From the NCBI GenBank assembly GCA_036271315.1, contig DATBAV010000042.1, positions 1-64,000 of the forward strand: a stretch of DNA of 64,000 nt, in the 5' to 3' direction. The notes beneath the pieces are model-generated. The model did no database searches. It was not told the origin of the DNA and saw nothing but the letters and a program-made list of their open reading frames with translations. Source of the stretch: VRUE01 sp036271315. Its GTDB lineage: Bacteria; Actinomycetota; Thermoleophilia; Solirubrobacterales; 70-9. This document shows positions 34,054 to 45,980 of this stretch, one piece after another. Numbering within the stretch: position 1 is the first letter of the stretch; each line of letters begins with the position of its first letter. Made by a program: the position numbers and the translations under genes.

Positions 34054-34575
34054 GTGACGGATGGTCTTCGACGACGCGGGCAGCTGGGGAGCATGGTCCT
34101 GCTGGCGGTTGCAGCGCTGCTGATCCTGCGGCCCTGGGAAGACCGCGGTGCCCAAGACGGCGGCCTCAGCGAGACACGTGCCTTCGTGGTGCGGGCGGTC
34201 GATGGGGACACGATTGAAGCGCGGATCGGCAAGCGGCTTGAGGACGTTCGCTATATCGGCGTCGATACGCCGGAGACGGTCAAGCCGGATACGCCGGTGC
34301 AGTGCTTCGGGCCACGCGCCTCGAGCTTCAACCACCACCTGGTCGAACGCCGCTGGGTGCGGCTCGTCTTCGGCGTCGAGCGCCGCGACGTCTACGGCAG
34401 ACTGCTCGCCTACGTCCACCTGGGCCACCGTTTCGTCAACGCCAGCCTGGTGCGGCGCGGCCTCGCTCGCTCCCTGACGATCCCGCCGAATGACCGCTTC
34501 GCGCCGCTCTTTCGGCGCCTGGAGCTGCGCGCCGCCAGGGCGGGACGAGGCCTCTGGGGCGCCTGCCCGCCCTGA
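34054..34575 (+). CDS. Staphylococcal-nuclease-like secreted or anchored nuclease
   Basis: A 173-residue protein with an N-terminal hydrophobic segment (SMVLLAVAALLILRPW) and a thermonuclease (SNase) domain. Marks are VRAVDGDTIEARIG, VRYIGVDTPETVKP (acidic active-site residues) and RRDVYGRLLAYVHLG with the catalytic arginine. The C-terminus LELRAARAGRGLWGACPP fits the family. It probably acts outside the cytoplasm on RNA/DNA with Ca2+. GTG start. Confidence 0.88.
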   Translation: MTDGLRRRGQLGSMVLLAVAALLILRPWEDRGAQDGGLSETRAFVVRAVDGDTIEARIGKRLEDVRYIGVDTPETVKPDTPVQCFGPRASSFNHHLVERRWVRLVFGVERRDVYGRLLAYVHLGHRFVNASLVRRGLARSLTIPPNDRFAPLFRRLELRAARAGRGLWGACPP

Positions 34576-34666
34576 GCAATTGTGATGAATCGCATATAGG
34601 CCTCCCCCTGCAAGCGCTCGTGCGCCTTTGCTACGGTCCCCCGCGGCCCCTGGGCCACCCTGATCT

Positions 34667-34906
34667 ATGCGAATGCGTCAAAGCATCTCCCAGTTCGAGT
34701 CGGCCTTCGAGCAGGAGACCAGTCTGGAGCGCCGCCGGCGCGAGCAGCTGCGCCGTCGCGCAGCCAACCGCTCGCGGGCGCGTCGGATCACCCGCAGTGA
34801 GCAGGCCGGCAAGGTCCGTTTTAGCGTTCTTGCCGTCTGCCTCACCGTCACCGTCGTCGTCGTCGTCGTCTCGATGTTCGAGGCGCTCGGCTTCCTAATG
34901 GCGTAG
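34667..34906 (+). CDS. Small basic single-pass membrane protein
   Basis: A 79-residue protein: a strongly basic N-terminal half (RRRREQLRRRAANRSRARR) and one C-terminal membrane helix (VRFSVLAVCLTVTVVVVVVS). The ATG at 34667 is a clear start. No family recognised; the basic cytoplasmic half could contact nucleic acid or lipid head groups. Confidence 0.6.
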   Translation: MRMRQSISQFESAFEQETSLERRRREQLRRRAANRSRARRITRSEQAGKVRFSVLAVCLTVTVVVVVVSMFEALGFLMA

Positions 34907-34950
34907 CGACCGTGCGTACGACCGCCCCGGTTGAATAGACTCGCGCGCCG

Positions 34951-35508
34951 ATGGCAAGACGCTCTCTGAAGCCACAGCTGAATCAGATCCGCGCCTGGGT
35001 GCGGCAGGGTCGCACCGACGCCTGGATCGCCCACCAGCTCGAAGTCAGCACCTCCGAGCTGCGCGAGTTCCGCAAACAGCACGGCTTCACGCCCGACGAG
35101 GAGGACGCCAGCGCCGGCGAAGTCGATCTCCGCGACGAGATCGAGGCCGAGATCGAGGCCGCCACTGCCGAGGAGGCAGAGGCCGAGGAGGACGAGGAGC
35201 CCGACTCCGACGAGGAGGACGAGGACGGGAAACCGTCTTCAGACGACGGCGAGCGGCCCAAACGGCGCCGGCGGCGGGGACGTCGCGGCGGTCGCGGGCG
35301 ACGCAAAGAGCTCGAGGCAAGCTTCGACCACGGCGAGACCGACGGCTACGGCTTCTGGCTCGATCCCTCGGTCAAGGACAACCCCGTGTACGCCGAGCAT
35401 TGGGCAGGCAAACGCGAGGTTACGGTGCGGATCGACGCCGATCAGATCGTGATTCGGCGGGCTGGCTCGCCTGAGCCTGAGTCCGAGTCCGACGACTCGG
35501 ACGACTGA
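34951..35508 (+). CDS. Charged protein with N-terminal HTH-like segment
   Basis: A 185-residue protein in three parts. Residues 1-45 form an HTH-like module (VRQGRTDAWIAHQLEVSTSE). Residues ~50-118 are very acidic and then very basic (RPKRRRRRGRRGGRGRR), probably disordered. Residues ~120-170 form a compact domain (DGYGFWLDPSVKDNPVYAEH). Function unknown; nucleic-acid binding is plausible. A covarying hairpin lies 22 bp after the stop. Confidence 0.7.
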   Translation: MARRSLKPQLNQIRAWVRQGRTDAWIAHQLEVSTSELREFRKQHGFTPDEEDASAGEVDLRDEIEAEIEAATAEEAEAEEDEEPDSDEEDEDGKPSSDDGERPKRRRRRGRRGGRGRRKELEASFDHGETDGYGFWLDPSVKDNPVYAEHWAGKREVTVRIDADQIVIRRAGSPEPESESDDSDD

Positions 35509-35529
35509 CCCGAGACCCTCGGCAGCTCC

Positions 35530-35642
35530 AGGCCCAATCCCAGTAGGCCTTCGCTTAACTTTTTCGGTGGAGCGCCGTTGGCTGACGCCTCAAGGGGTTG
35601 CCGAAAAAGTGCAAGACGCTCAGACCTACTGGGATTGGGCCT
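35530..35642 (+). repeat. Covarying hairpin element, copy 2
   Basis: A 113-bp foldback with a perfect 18-bp outer stem (AGGCCCAATCCCAGTAGG / complement) and the shared inner stem ACTTTTTCGG/CCGAAAAAGT with flanks TTCGCTTA and CAAGACGCTC. Its right arm overlaps the 3' end of the leftward GT-C gene and encodes that protein's final AQSQ and TAG stop. It sits between convergent genes. Confidence 0.9.
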
Positions 35643-37965
35643 GAGGCGTGTCGGGGATTCGGCGCAGGGGCGAGTTGGCGGGGCCGCATGCTGAGGGGTC
35701 CAGCCTGCCGTCGATCCTCCAGATTGTGGTGGGACCGTCGCGGTGGATCGGGACTGCGGCTGGGTCGTTGCGGAGCCAGGTGGCCTCGGGGGAGGGGATT
35801 GGGTCGCCGGTGTGGATGAAGTTGAGGAAGGGGGTGGTGACCAGGTAGTCGAGGTCGGCGGTGTTGACGGCGGTGCGGAAGGCCTCGCAGGTGGGGATTG
35901 CGTTGTAGGCGCCGTGGGGGCCCCTTTCGCCTAGGTAGATGACGCGGTTGGAGAGGTCGGTGCCGTAGAAGCCGTAGCTGAGGAAACCGGCGGTGGTGCC
36001 AGCCAGGCCGATGCGGGCGTGGCTCTTGTCGCGGGCCCATTGGTAGGCGCCTTCGAGGTGCAGGCCGGGGACTTCCGAGGCGGCGTCGAAGCGATCGCGG
36101 AGGTAGTGGCGCTGCAGCGGGTAGCCGATCGCGAGTACGAGCAGGATGAGGGCGGCGAAGCCGCTCAATAGGAGGGACAGACGTCTCCGGCCGGCGGGTC
36201 CTGTCGCCGCAGGGGACGCCGTGGTTCTCTCTGACCGGTAGTAGGTCCAGATCAGGGCGGCCGGTAGTGCCACAAGGATGAAGGCCAATGGAATGCCGAA
36301 GGTTCGGGCTGGATCGCGGAGGGCGGCGTCTGAGCGGTCCGTGATCGCTAGAACGGCAAGCAAGGCCCCAAGAAGGGCCCACTGGCGCCAGCCGTCGAGG
36401 CGGCGGATGGCCAATGGCAGCAGGACGACGCCGAGCAGGAGTGGCGGAATGACGTAGCGGATGTTGATGCTGAAGCCGACCGGGGCGCCGTCGACGCCGG
36501 CGGCGCTGAGCGGCGTGAAGATGTAGGCGAGGAGGCCGAAGAGGGTTATGGCGCCGGCCCAGCGGATGATCTTGTCGTGGCCGCGCAGCAGGGCCAGCAG
36601 GCCGCCCGCGATTGCGGCGAGAATGACCAGTGGCCAGAGCGAGCCGAAGGCCTGATGCAGGCCGGGCTCGAAGTAGTGGCGCCAGACGCCGGTGTCGGTG
36701 GCGTAGTGGACGATGTTGAAGTTGGGTCGGCCTTCCTGCAGTCGCTCCGGGTGGGGCAGCGAGATCGGGCCGATGCTCGTCGCCTGCGGCAGGGGGTTGC
36801 CGGCGACGATCAGGTTGCGCAGGTACCAGTAGCCACCGCCCAGGAGGGCCGGGATGAACCACCAGCCGAAGCTGGCCCAGCGGCGGCCGGTGGGCGCCAG
36901 GACGATCACGGCGAGGGTCAGGGCGGCGGCCATGGCTACGGCGGTTGACTTGGTGCCTACGGCGAGGCCGGTAGCAAGGCCAGCGGCAGCGATGGGCCAG
37001 GCAAGGGGGGTCGGGCCGGCGGGTCCTGTCGCCGCAGGGGACCCCCCACCGCCTGCGGTCGCTAAAGCGTCCTCGGCGGCGGGTCCCCCTACAGCTCCAC
37101 CCCCCGGCACGAGCGTCCCTTCCTGACGGAGGCGGCTCCAGGCCGTGACGAGGATGGCAACGGCCGCGAGAAGGAGCGCAGCAGCCACAAGGTCGTTCTT
37201 GGCCGCTCCCGGCTCCCTCACGACGAGCGTGTGACACTCGAGGACGATGGCGGCGGCTACGACGGTGAGGTGGCCGCGGCCGTAGGGGCGGCCGATGCAC
37301 CAGGCGGCCAAGAAGCTGAGGGCGAGGAAGGCGAAGTTGAGGAAGAGAGACAGGGTGTCCCGGTGGGTGAGCAGGATCCCGGTGGCGTGCAGGAGCTCCG
37401 AGTTCTGCGGGTAGAACCAGTTGGTGAAGACGGTCTCGGTGTAGTGAAGCCCAGTTACGGAGTGGCTCTGGACCATGTCCGTCGCGTAGGGCATGTGGTA
37501 CCAGAGCGAGTCGAAGTTGAAGATGCCTCGGTCGAGCGCGTCCTTGGTCGTCAGGCCCCAGTGGGCGAACACCAGCGCGATTACCCCAGTGGTCACCAAC
37601 CACGGCAGCCACGACGCTCCTTCCACGGGTGGCGTGGGGGGAGGGGGGTCAAGGACAGCCCGTGGACCCCCCTCGGCGGCGGGTCCCCCTACGGCGCCAC
37701 CCCCCGGCAGAAGCGCCCACGCCGAGACCGCGAACAGGACGGAAGCACCGACGAAGATCCAGGCGTAGAAGAGGCCGAAGGTTCCGAGGATCTCGCCGAG
37801 CCAGATGAGCAGGGCGATGGCGAGGATCGACTCGACCAGGCGCGCCGGCGCCCCGTCCCAGGCCGGTATCAGCCGCTGTCGCAGCCTGTATGCGGTGAAC
37901 CCGATCGAGGCTCCGACAACTACCAGCGACAGGGCACTGAGCACGTAGGAGCCGGCGCTAACCAT
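35626..37965 (-). CDS. Large GT-C-type polytopic glycosyltransferase-like protein
   Basis: A 779-residue membrane protein with about a dozen helices and a C-terminal soluble part, resembling the GT39/ArnT-like (GT-C) family. An acidic first-loop region (RGIFNFDSLWYHMPYATDM) sits where GT-C enzymes keep their catalytic acid. It would transfer sugars from a polyprenyl-phosphate donor outside the membrane. Two pairs of DNA repeats inside the gene add low-complexity segments (PGGGAVGGPAAE near 86 and 286; SPAATGPAG near 308 and 583) in loops between helices. The last residues come from hairpin copy 2. Confidence 0.8.
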   Translation of the reverse strand: MVSAGSYVLSALSLVVVGASIGFTAYRLRQRLIPAWDGAPARLVESILAIALLIWLGEILGTFGLFYAWIFVGASVLFAVSAWALLPGGGAVGGPAAEGGPRAVLDPPPPTPPVEGASWLPWLVTTGVIALVFAHWGLTTKDALDRGIFNFDSLWYHMPYATDMVQSHSVTGLHYTETVFTNWFYPQNSELLHATGILLTHRDTLSLFLNFAFLALSFLAAWCIGRPYGRGHLTVVAAAIVLECHTLVVREPGAAKNDLVAAALLLAAVAILVTAWSRLRQEGTLVPGGGAVGGPAAEDALATAGGGGSPAATGPAGPTPLAWPIAAAGLATGLAVGTKSTAVAMAAALTLAVIVLAPTGRRWASFGWWFIPALLGGGYWYLRNLIVAGNPLPQATSIGPISLPHPERLQEGRPNFNIVHYATDTGVWRHYFEPGLHQAFGSLWPLVILAAIAGGLLALLRGHDKIIRWAGAITLFGLLAYIFTPLSAAGVDGAPVGFSINIRYVIPPLLLGVVLLPLAIRRLDGWRQWALLGALLAVLAITDRSDAALRDPARTFGIPLAFILVALPAALIWTYYRSERTTASPAATGPAGRRRLSLLLSGFAALILLVLAIGYPLQRHYLRDRFDAASEVPGLHLEGAYQWARDKSHARIGLAGTTAGFLSYGFYGTDLSNRVIYLGERGPHGAYNAIPTCEAFRTAVNTADLDYLVTTPFLNFIHTGDPIPSPEATWLRNDPAAVPIHRDGPTTIWRIDGRLDPSACGPANSPLRRIPDTPQAQSQ
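36189..36217 (-). repeat. In-frame repeat B, copy 1
   Basis: A 29-bp sequence identical to 37014-37042, inside the GT-C gene. It encodes SPAATGPAG in a loop between two membrane helices. Confidence 0.75.
37014..37042 (-). repeat. In-frame repeat B, copy 2
   Basis: Identical to 36189-36217 and read in the same frame, again between helices. It lies 28 bp from repeat A copy 2, so the two make a composite insert here. Confidence 0.75.
37071..37109 (-). repeat. In-frame repeat A, copy 2
   Basis: A 39-bp sequence differing from 37671-37709 at two positions, encoding PGGGAVGGPAAE. It lies exactly 600 bp from the other copy and in the same frame. Confidence 0.75.
37671..37709 (-). repeat. In-frame repeat A, copy 1
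   Basis: A 39-bp sequence, 37 of 39 bases identical to 37071-37109. It is followed by a proline-rich loop (DPPPPTPPVEG) not expected in GT-C enzymes, so the whole loop may be an insertion. Confidence 0.75.
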
Positions 37966-38049
37966 GGCCCCTCCGAGCGCCAGTGTGCTTTATGCGCGCA
38001 CGGGGAGCAAAAGGCGTCCCGGGAGTGACTGGCGGGCGTCTGAGCGGCG

Positions 38050-38430
38050 CTAGAGGCCGCGTACGACCAGCGGTGTCTCTTCGGGCGCGACCATGCCCTG
38101 GGCGCGCGCCCTGGCGTCGAGCGTGATCGGGTCGTCGGCGTGCTGGATCCGCCAGTGCAGGCGGGTGTTTTCGTGCTGCGCTTCGTGCAGCTGGATCCGC
38201 GCCGCGGTCGTCGTCGTGTAGGTCTTGACGAAGTCGATGACCGGGTTGAGGTAGGAGTAGAGAACGGCGAAGAGGACGAGGGTCAGAGCCACGCGGCCGA
38301 CTCGATCCCAGTGGATCCGGCTGGCGCCGCGGCGCGCCGCGGGTTTGCGCCGGGCGGCCGGTTTGCGCGCCGCTGGGCGGCGTTTGGCAGTGGCGGAGGA
38401 GCGTTTCCTCGCCTGTGCGCGTGCTGCCAT
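38050..38430 (-). CDS. FtsB/DivIC-like septum formation protein
   Basis: A 126-residue bitopic protein. The N-terminal 40 residues are highly basic (Ala/Arg/Lys repeats), followed by one membrane helix (VALTLVLFAVLYSYLNP), a coiled coil (RIQLHEAQHENTRLHWRI) and the short FtsB-like tail DARARAQGMVAPEETPLVV. It is 36 bp downstream of eno on the same strand, the standard actinobacterial arrangement for the DivIC-type divisome protein. Confidence 0.88.
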   Translation of the reverse strand: MAARAQARKRSSATAKRRPAARKPAARRKPAARRGASRIHWDRVGRVALTLVLFAVLYSYLNPVIDFVKTYTTTTAARIQLHEAQHENTRLHWRIQHADDPITLDARARAQGMVAPEETPLVVRGL

Positions 38431-38466
38431 GCCCGGTCCTACGCGGCCGGGCCCCGCTTTCCTGCA

Positions 38467-39762
38467 CTAGGCGGACCGTTGGTGGAACGCCTGCAAGCCG
38501 GGGAAGCGTGCCGCAGAGCCAAGTTCCTCCTCGATTCGCAGCAAGCGGTTGTACTTGGCGACGCGGTCTGAGCGCGAGGGGGCGCCGGTCTTGATCTGTC
38601 CCGCCCCGGTGGCGACGGCGAGATCGGCGATCGTCGTGTCCTCGGTCTCGCCGGAGCGATGCGAGATCACGGCCGTGTAACCCGCATCGGCGGCCATCCG
38701 GATCGCCTCCAGGGTCTCACTGAGGGTGCCGATCTGGTTGACCTTGACCAGGATCGAGTTGCCGACGCCAAGCTCGATGCCACGCTTAAGGCGCTCGGGG
38801 TTGGTGACGAAGAGGTCGTCGCCGACAAGCTGGACCCTCTCCCCCAGCTTCTCGGTGAGCAGCTTCCAGCCCTCCCAGTCCTCCTCGTCCATGCCGTCCT
38901 CGATCGAGAGGATCGGGTAGCGCGAGCAGGCGTCCTCCCAGTAACCGGCCATCTCCTCGGGCGAGAGCGAGCGGCCCTCGTGCTCGAGCACGTAGGCGCC
39001 GCCCTCGAAGACCTCGCTGGTCGCCGGGTCGAGGGCGATGAAGACGTCCTTGCCGGGCTCATAGCCGGCTGCCTCGACTCCCGCCAGAACGGCCTGCAGC
39101 GCCGCCTCGTTGGACTCGAGATTGGGCGCGAAGCCGCCCTCGTCGCCGACCGCAGTCGCGTGACCGCTGGCGGCGAGGCTCTTCTTCAGCGCGTGGAAGA
39201 CCTCGGTGCCGACCCGCAGGCACTCCGAGAAGCTGCCCGCCCCTGCCGGCACCACCATGAACTCCTGGAAGTCGACGGAGTTGTCGGCGTGGGCGCCGCC
39301 GTTGAGCACGTTCATCATCGGCACCGGCAGCAGGTTCGGCTCCTCGCCACCGTAGAGCTTGGCCAGGTAGCGAAAGAGCGGTTCGCCGGCCAGCATCGCC
39401 GCCGCCTTGGCCGCCGCCAAGGAGACACCGAGAATCGCGTTGGCGCCGAGGCGTCCCTTGTTCGGAGTGCCGTCGAGCTCGATCATCTTGGCATCGAGCG
39501 CCGCTTGATCGTCAGCGTCGACGCCCTGCAGCGCCGCGGCGATCTCCCCGTTGACGTTGGCAACAGCCGCGGTGACGCCCTTGCCGACCCAGGCATCGCC
39601 GCCGTCACGCAACTCGACTGCCTCGAACTCGCCGGTGGAGGCACCCGAAGGCACCGCGGCGAGGCCGCGAGCGCCGGACTCGAGCATGACTTCGACCTCG
39701 ACGGTCGGGTTGCCCCTCGAGTCGAGGATCTGACGGGCGTGGATCGATGCGATGCCGCTCAC
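38467..39762 (-). CDS. eno: Enolase
   Basis: 431 residues, full length. It converts 2-phosphoglycerate to phosphoenolpyruvate. Visible marks are the N-terminal ARQILDSRGNPTVEVEV, the loop PSGASTGEFEAVELRDG, the metal-binding region LSIEDGMDEEDW, the catalytic lysine in ILVKVNQIGTLSET and the signature SHRSGETEDTTIADLAV. Followed by the ftsB-like gene. Confidence 0.98.
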   Translation of the reverse strand: MSGIASIHARQILDSRGNPTVEVEVMLESGARGLAAVPSGASTGEFEAVELRDGGDAWVGKGVTAAVANVNGEIAAALQGVDADDQAALDAKMIELDGTPNKGRLGANAILGVSLAAAKAAAMLAGEPLFRYLAKLYGGEEPNLLPVPMMNVLNGGAHADNSVDFQEFMVVPAGAGSFSECLRVGTEVFHALKKSLAASGHATAVGDEGGFAPNLESNEAALQAVLAGVEAAGYEPGKDVFIALDPATSEVFEGGAYVLEHEGRSLSPEEMAGYWEDACSRYPILSIEDGMDEEDWEGWKLLTEKLGERVQLVGDDLFVTNPERLKRGIELGVGNSILVKVNQIGTLSETLEAIRMAADAGYTAVISHRSGETEDTTIADLAVATGAGQIKTGAPSRSDRVAKYNRLLRIEEELGSAARFPGLQAFHQRSA

Positions 39763-39791
39763 GGAGCGCGCATCCTATTCAGTCAGGCGGC

Positions 39792-39824
39792 AGAGACGCC
39801 CGCGGGAAAGCCCCGGGCGATCTC
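39792..39824 (-). terminator. Probable terminator after the foldase gene
   Basis: AGAGACGCCCGCGG and CCCCGGGCGATCTCT form an imperfect stem around GAAAG between the foldase gene stop and the enolase start. No long T-run follows. Confidence 0.5.
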
Positions 39825-41135
39825 TTATTCGCCGGTGGCGCCGGGTGCGGCTCCCGGCACGATCCCGCCCGGAATTTCGCCTTCCGGGGCGGCGCCTTCT
39901 TCGAGCCCCGCCGGCCGCGGCCGCTGGGCGAGTTTCTGCCCTTCGCGGTTGAGCGGGCTGACCGTCCCCGGCTGAGCCGGTTTGATCGAGGCGATCGGTG
40001 CCGGGCAGGCTTCCGGCGCTTTTTTGGGGTTCGCTTCGAAGCAGGCTTCATCCGCTTCGGCCGGACGTCCGCTGGGCTTGTAGTTGGAGCAGCGCGCGAT
40101 CACGAAGCCCGAGGCGCAGAAGGTGCGCGACTGCCACCTGGAGCCGTAGTTACGCACGAAGGCAGCGAAAGTCTGCTGTTGGACCTGTTCGGCGAGCTGG
40201 GCGCTGATCTGCGATTTGGCTTCGTCAAGCGACTGAACTTTCTCCGGGGTGATCTTCATTACCTCGAAGACCGTGTAGGTCTTGCCTTCCTTCAGCGGCC
40301 CTTCCAGTTCGCCCTGCTCGGCTGCGAAGACGGCTGCTTCGAGCGGTTCCTGCAGGGTGCCCGAGCCTTCCGTCACGGCCGACTGCAGCCCACCGGTGCT
40401 TTTGGTCGTGTCGATGGAGTACTGCTTCGCGACCTTTTCCCAGCTTTTGATCGAGTCGTCCTTTTCGAGCGCGGCCTTGGCTTCTTCGACTTTCGCCTTG
40501 TCCGGGTTCTTGATCACGCGGATGTCGCGCGATTCAGGCGTCGTGTACTGGCTCGACTTCGCGGCTTCGTAGTAGTTCTTGATTTCGCTGTTGCTGGGGA
40601 TCGGAGCTTCTTCAGTGACCTGTTTCTGGATCTGTTCGCTGAGCATCTGGATCGTCACGCGCGTGTTGACGTCCGCTTCTGTGAAGTGCGCTTCTTTGAG
40701 GAATTCCTTGTACTGCTGTTCCGTTTTGAAGGCTTTTTCCTTCAGTTTTTTGAGTTCTTCGGCGATTTCTTTCGGCGTCACCGAGATGCCCATTTCTTCG
40801 GCCTGGCCCTGGATCCAGATCGAGTCGAGCAGGTTGCCCAGCGCTTTTTCCTGCTCGGCTTCGTATTTTTCGTCACCGGGTTTGGGGACCGGCGTGACTT
40901 TGTCTTCGGCCGATGCCTGGATCAGCGCGTGCTTGAACTGCGCTTCGGTGACCGGGCTGAGGCCGTCCGGCGCATCTTCGACCACGGCGACGGAGCCGGA
41001 GGGAACGCTGGGGTGGCCGATTCCCTGGGCGATCGCGAAGATCACGAAGAGCAGGATGAAGAGCGCAGCGAAGCCCAGCAGCGCAAGGCGCTGTAGCCCG
41101 GCCAACTTCCCTCCCTTGGCGCTGAAGCGTGCCAC
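39825..41135 (-). CDS. SurA/PrsA-like peptidyl-prolyl isomerase, membrane-anchored
   Basis: About 436 residues. One N-terminal membrane helix (LALLGFAALFILLFVIFAI) anchors an extracytoplasmic SurA-N-like chaperone region (residues ~50-180, lysine- and glutamate-rich helices). A parvulin-type PPIase domain follows (SIDTTKSTGGLQSAVTEGSG, then AAVFAAEQGELEGPLKEGKT and YTVFEVMKI). A cysteine-bearing Pro-rich tail ends the protein. It helps fold exported proteins. The GTG at 41135 is favoured over a TTG at 41156. Codon use is visibly less GC-extreme than in mfd. Confidence 0.85.
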   Translation of the reverse strand: MARFSAKGGKLAGLQRLALLGFAALFILLFVIFAIAQGIGHPSVPSGSVAVVEDAPDGLSPVTEAQFKHALIQASAEDKVTPVPKPGDEKYEAEQEKALGNLLDSIWIQGQAEEMGISVTPKEIAEELKKLKEKAFKTEQQYKEFLKEAHFTEADVNTRVTIQMLSEQIQKQVTEEAPIPSNSEIKNYYEAAKSSQYTTPESRDIRVIKNPDKAKVEEAKAALEKDDSIKSWEKVAKQYSIDTTKSTGGLQSAVTEGSGTLQEPLEAAVFAAEQGELEGPLKEGKTYTVFEVMKITPEKVQSLDEAKSQISAQLAEQVQQQTFAAFVRNYGSRWQSRTFCASGFVIARCSNYKPSGRPAEADEACFEANPKKAPEACPAPIASIKPAQPGTVSPLNREGQKLAQRPRPAGLEEGAAPEGEIPGGIVPGAAPGATGE

Positions 41136-41178
41136 CGATCGGGCAGCATAAATCAAATGCTCCGAGAGGGCGCCGCGC

Positions 41179-44571
<3,393 letters not shown>

Positions 44572-44597
44572 ACGCAGGCTCAGGCTACGCTGCCGGA

Positions 44598-45119
44598 ATG
44601 CTGAGAAGACTTTTCGCAGGGGGGTCCGCCCTCGGCCTGCTCGCCCACAACGCTTTCGAGACACGCGCCGGGGTCGGCCTCGTCTTCGAGCCGTTCATCG
44701 GGCGGCGCGGCGCGGTCACGATGTGGACCGCCTACTTCCCCCTGATGTTCGCCGCCGCCGCTCGCGACAGCGATAACGCCCGCCGCCTCTCGGCCTTCAG
44801 CGCTGGGATCGGCGTCGCCGGCGTCGCCGTCCACTTCAAGGCCTGGCCCTGGTCCCTGCACGGCGGCTTGCCGATGCTCGACGAAGCCGAGGGGCTGAGC
44901 GAGGACCAGCTGCCCGCCTACAACGCCGTGCTCTGGTTCTGGCTGCTCAGCAGCGCCCTCAGCCTGCCCGCCGCGAACCGGCCGGGGGCGCGGCGCTTCG
45001 CGATCGCCGGCCTGCTCAACTTCCCGATCCTGCTCGCCTCGGCGCAGCACCACTTCCGCTGGGCCCGCGAGCAGGCGGAGCTGGAACCGGAGCGCTGGAG
45101 CCCGGCGCTGCGCGAATGA
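44598..45119 (+). CDS. Integral membrane protein of unknown function
   Basis: A 173-residue membrane protein with about four helices (FAGGSALGLLAHNAF; MWTAYFPLMFAAAAR; AYNAVLWFWLLSSALSL; AIAGLLNFPILLASAQHHF). It is divergent from mfd across 26 bp, and its stop overlaps the next gene's ATG (ATGA). No family recognised; pairing with a deacetylase and GMC oxidoreductase suggests a shared pathway. Confidence 0.7.
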   Translation: MLRRLFAGGSALGLLAHNAFETRAGVGLVFEPFIGRRGAVTMWTAYFPLMFAAAARDSDNARRLSAFSAGIGVAGVAVHFKAWPWSLHGGLPMLDEAEGLSEDQLPAYNAVLWFWLLSSALSLPAANRPGARRFAIAGLLNFPILLASAQHHFRWAREQAELEPERWSPALRE

Positions 45120-45970
45120 GCGCGGCGGAGCCCTGGCCGAGCGGCGCCCGCGGCGCGCTCAATCTCACCTTCGACAACCTCGGCGAGGCGGCGGAACTGG
45201 AGATGGGGGCGCTGCCGGCCGACGCGCCGCTGGGTATTCACGAAACCGCGCTCGAGGTGGTGCCACGCCTGCTCGAGCAGCTCGAAAGTAGGGGAATCGC
45301 CGCGACCTTCTTCGTCGAGGGACTGAACGCGGAGATTTATCCCGACCTGCTGCGCGAGATCGACGGTCGCGGCCACGAGGTCGCCTTCCACGCCTGGCGC
45401 CACGAGCAGTGGGCCGAGCTGAGCGCGGCCGAGCAGACAGCGAACCTGGAACAGGGCCTCGCCGCGTTCAGGCGGCTCGGCCTCGAGATCGCCGGCCTGC
45501 GCCCGCCGGGGGGTCAACTCGGCGCGGGCGGCACCAGCGCCTTGAGGGAGGCCGGCCTGCGTTACTACTCCCCCGCGGGTGCCGGAGCCGGCTTCGAAGA
45601 AGGCGTCGCCCTGCTGCCCTTCGAGTGGCGACACGTCGACGCCAGCTGTGTGCTGCCACCGCTCGGCTCGGCGCGCGAACAGATCGGCGGATCGCCCGAC
45701 CCGATCGAGCCCACCCGCTTCCTCGCCTGGCTCGAAGCGGAGATCGGCAAGTTGGCGCGAGAGGGTGGCTACATGGCGATCGTCCTGCACCCGTTCATGC
45801 TCGGCTGGTTCGGCGAGGAGCGGCTGGCGGCGCTGCTCGACCGGGTCGCCGCCGCAGCGGCGGGCGAGGAGGTTTGGGTAGCTCCCTGCGCCGAGGTCGC
45901 CGAGCGCATTGCCATCCACCCAGATCGCTTTGGGAACGGCGCAGTGCTCGACACCGCCAGCTGGACCTAG
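45116..45970 (+). CDS. Polysaccharide deacetylase (NodB homology) family
   Basis: A 284-residue CE4-type protein without a signal peptide. Motif 1 reads LTFDNLGEA instead of the usual TFDDG, so the second, metal-binding aspartate is asparagine. Motif 2 is FHAWRHEQW (HxxxH metal ligands) and motif 3 RPPGGQ. It may deacetylate a small sugar or act on another C-N bond; similar cytosolic members exist outside cell-wall metabolism. Translationally coupled to the membrane protein before it. Confidence 0.82.
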   Translation: MSAAEPWPSGARGALNLTFDNLGEAAELEMGALPADAPLGIHETALEVVPRLLEQLESRGIAATFFVEGLNAEIYPDLLREIDGRGHEVAFHAWRHEQWAELSAAEQTANLEQGLAAFRRLGLEIAGLRPPGGQLGAGGTSALREAGLRYYSPAGAGAGFEEGVALLPFEWRHVDASCVLPPLGSAREQIGGSPDPIEPTRFLAWLEAEIGKLAREGGYMAIVLHPFMLGWFGEERLAALLDRVAAAAAGEEVWVAPCAEVAERIAIHPDRFGNGAVLDTASWT

Positions 45971-45980
45971 TATCCGCGTC

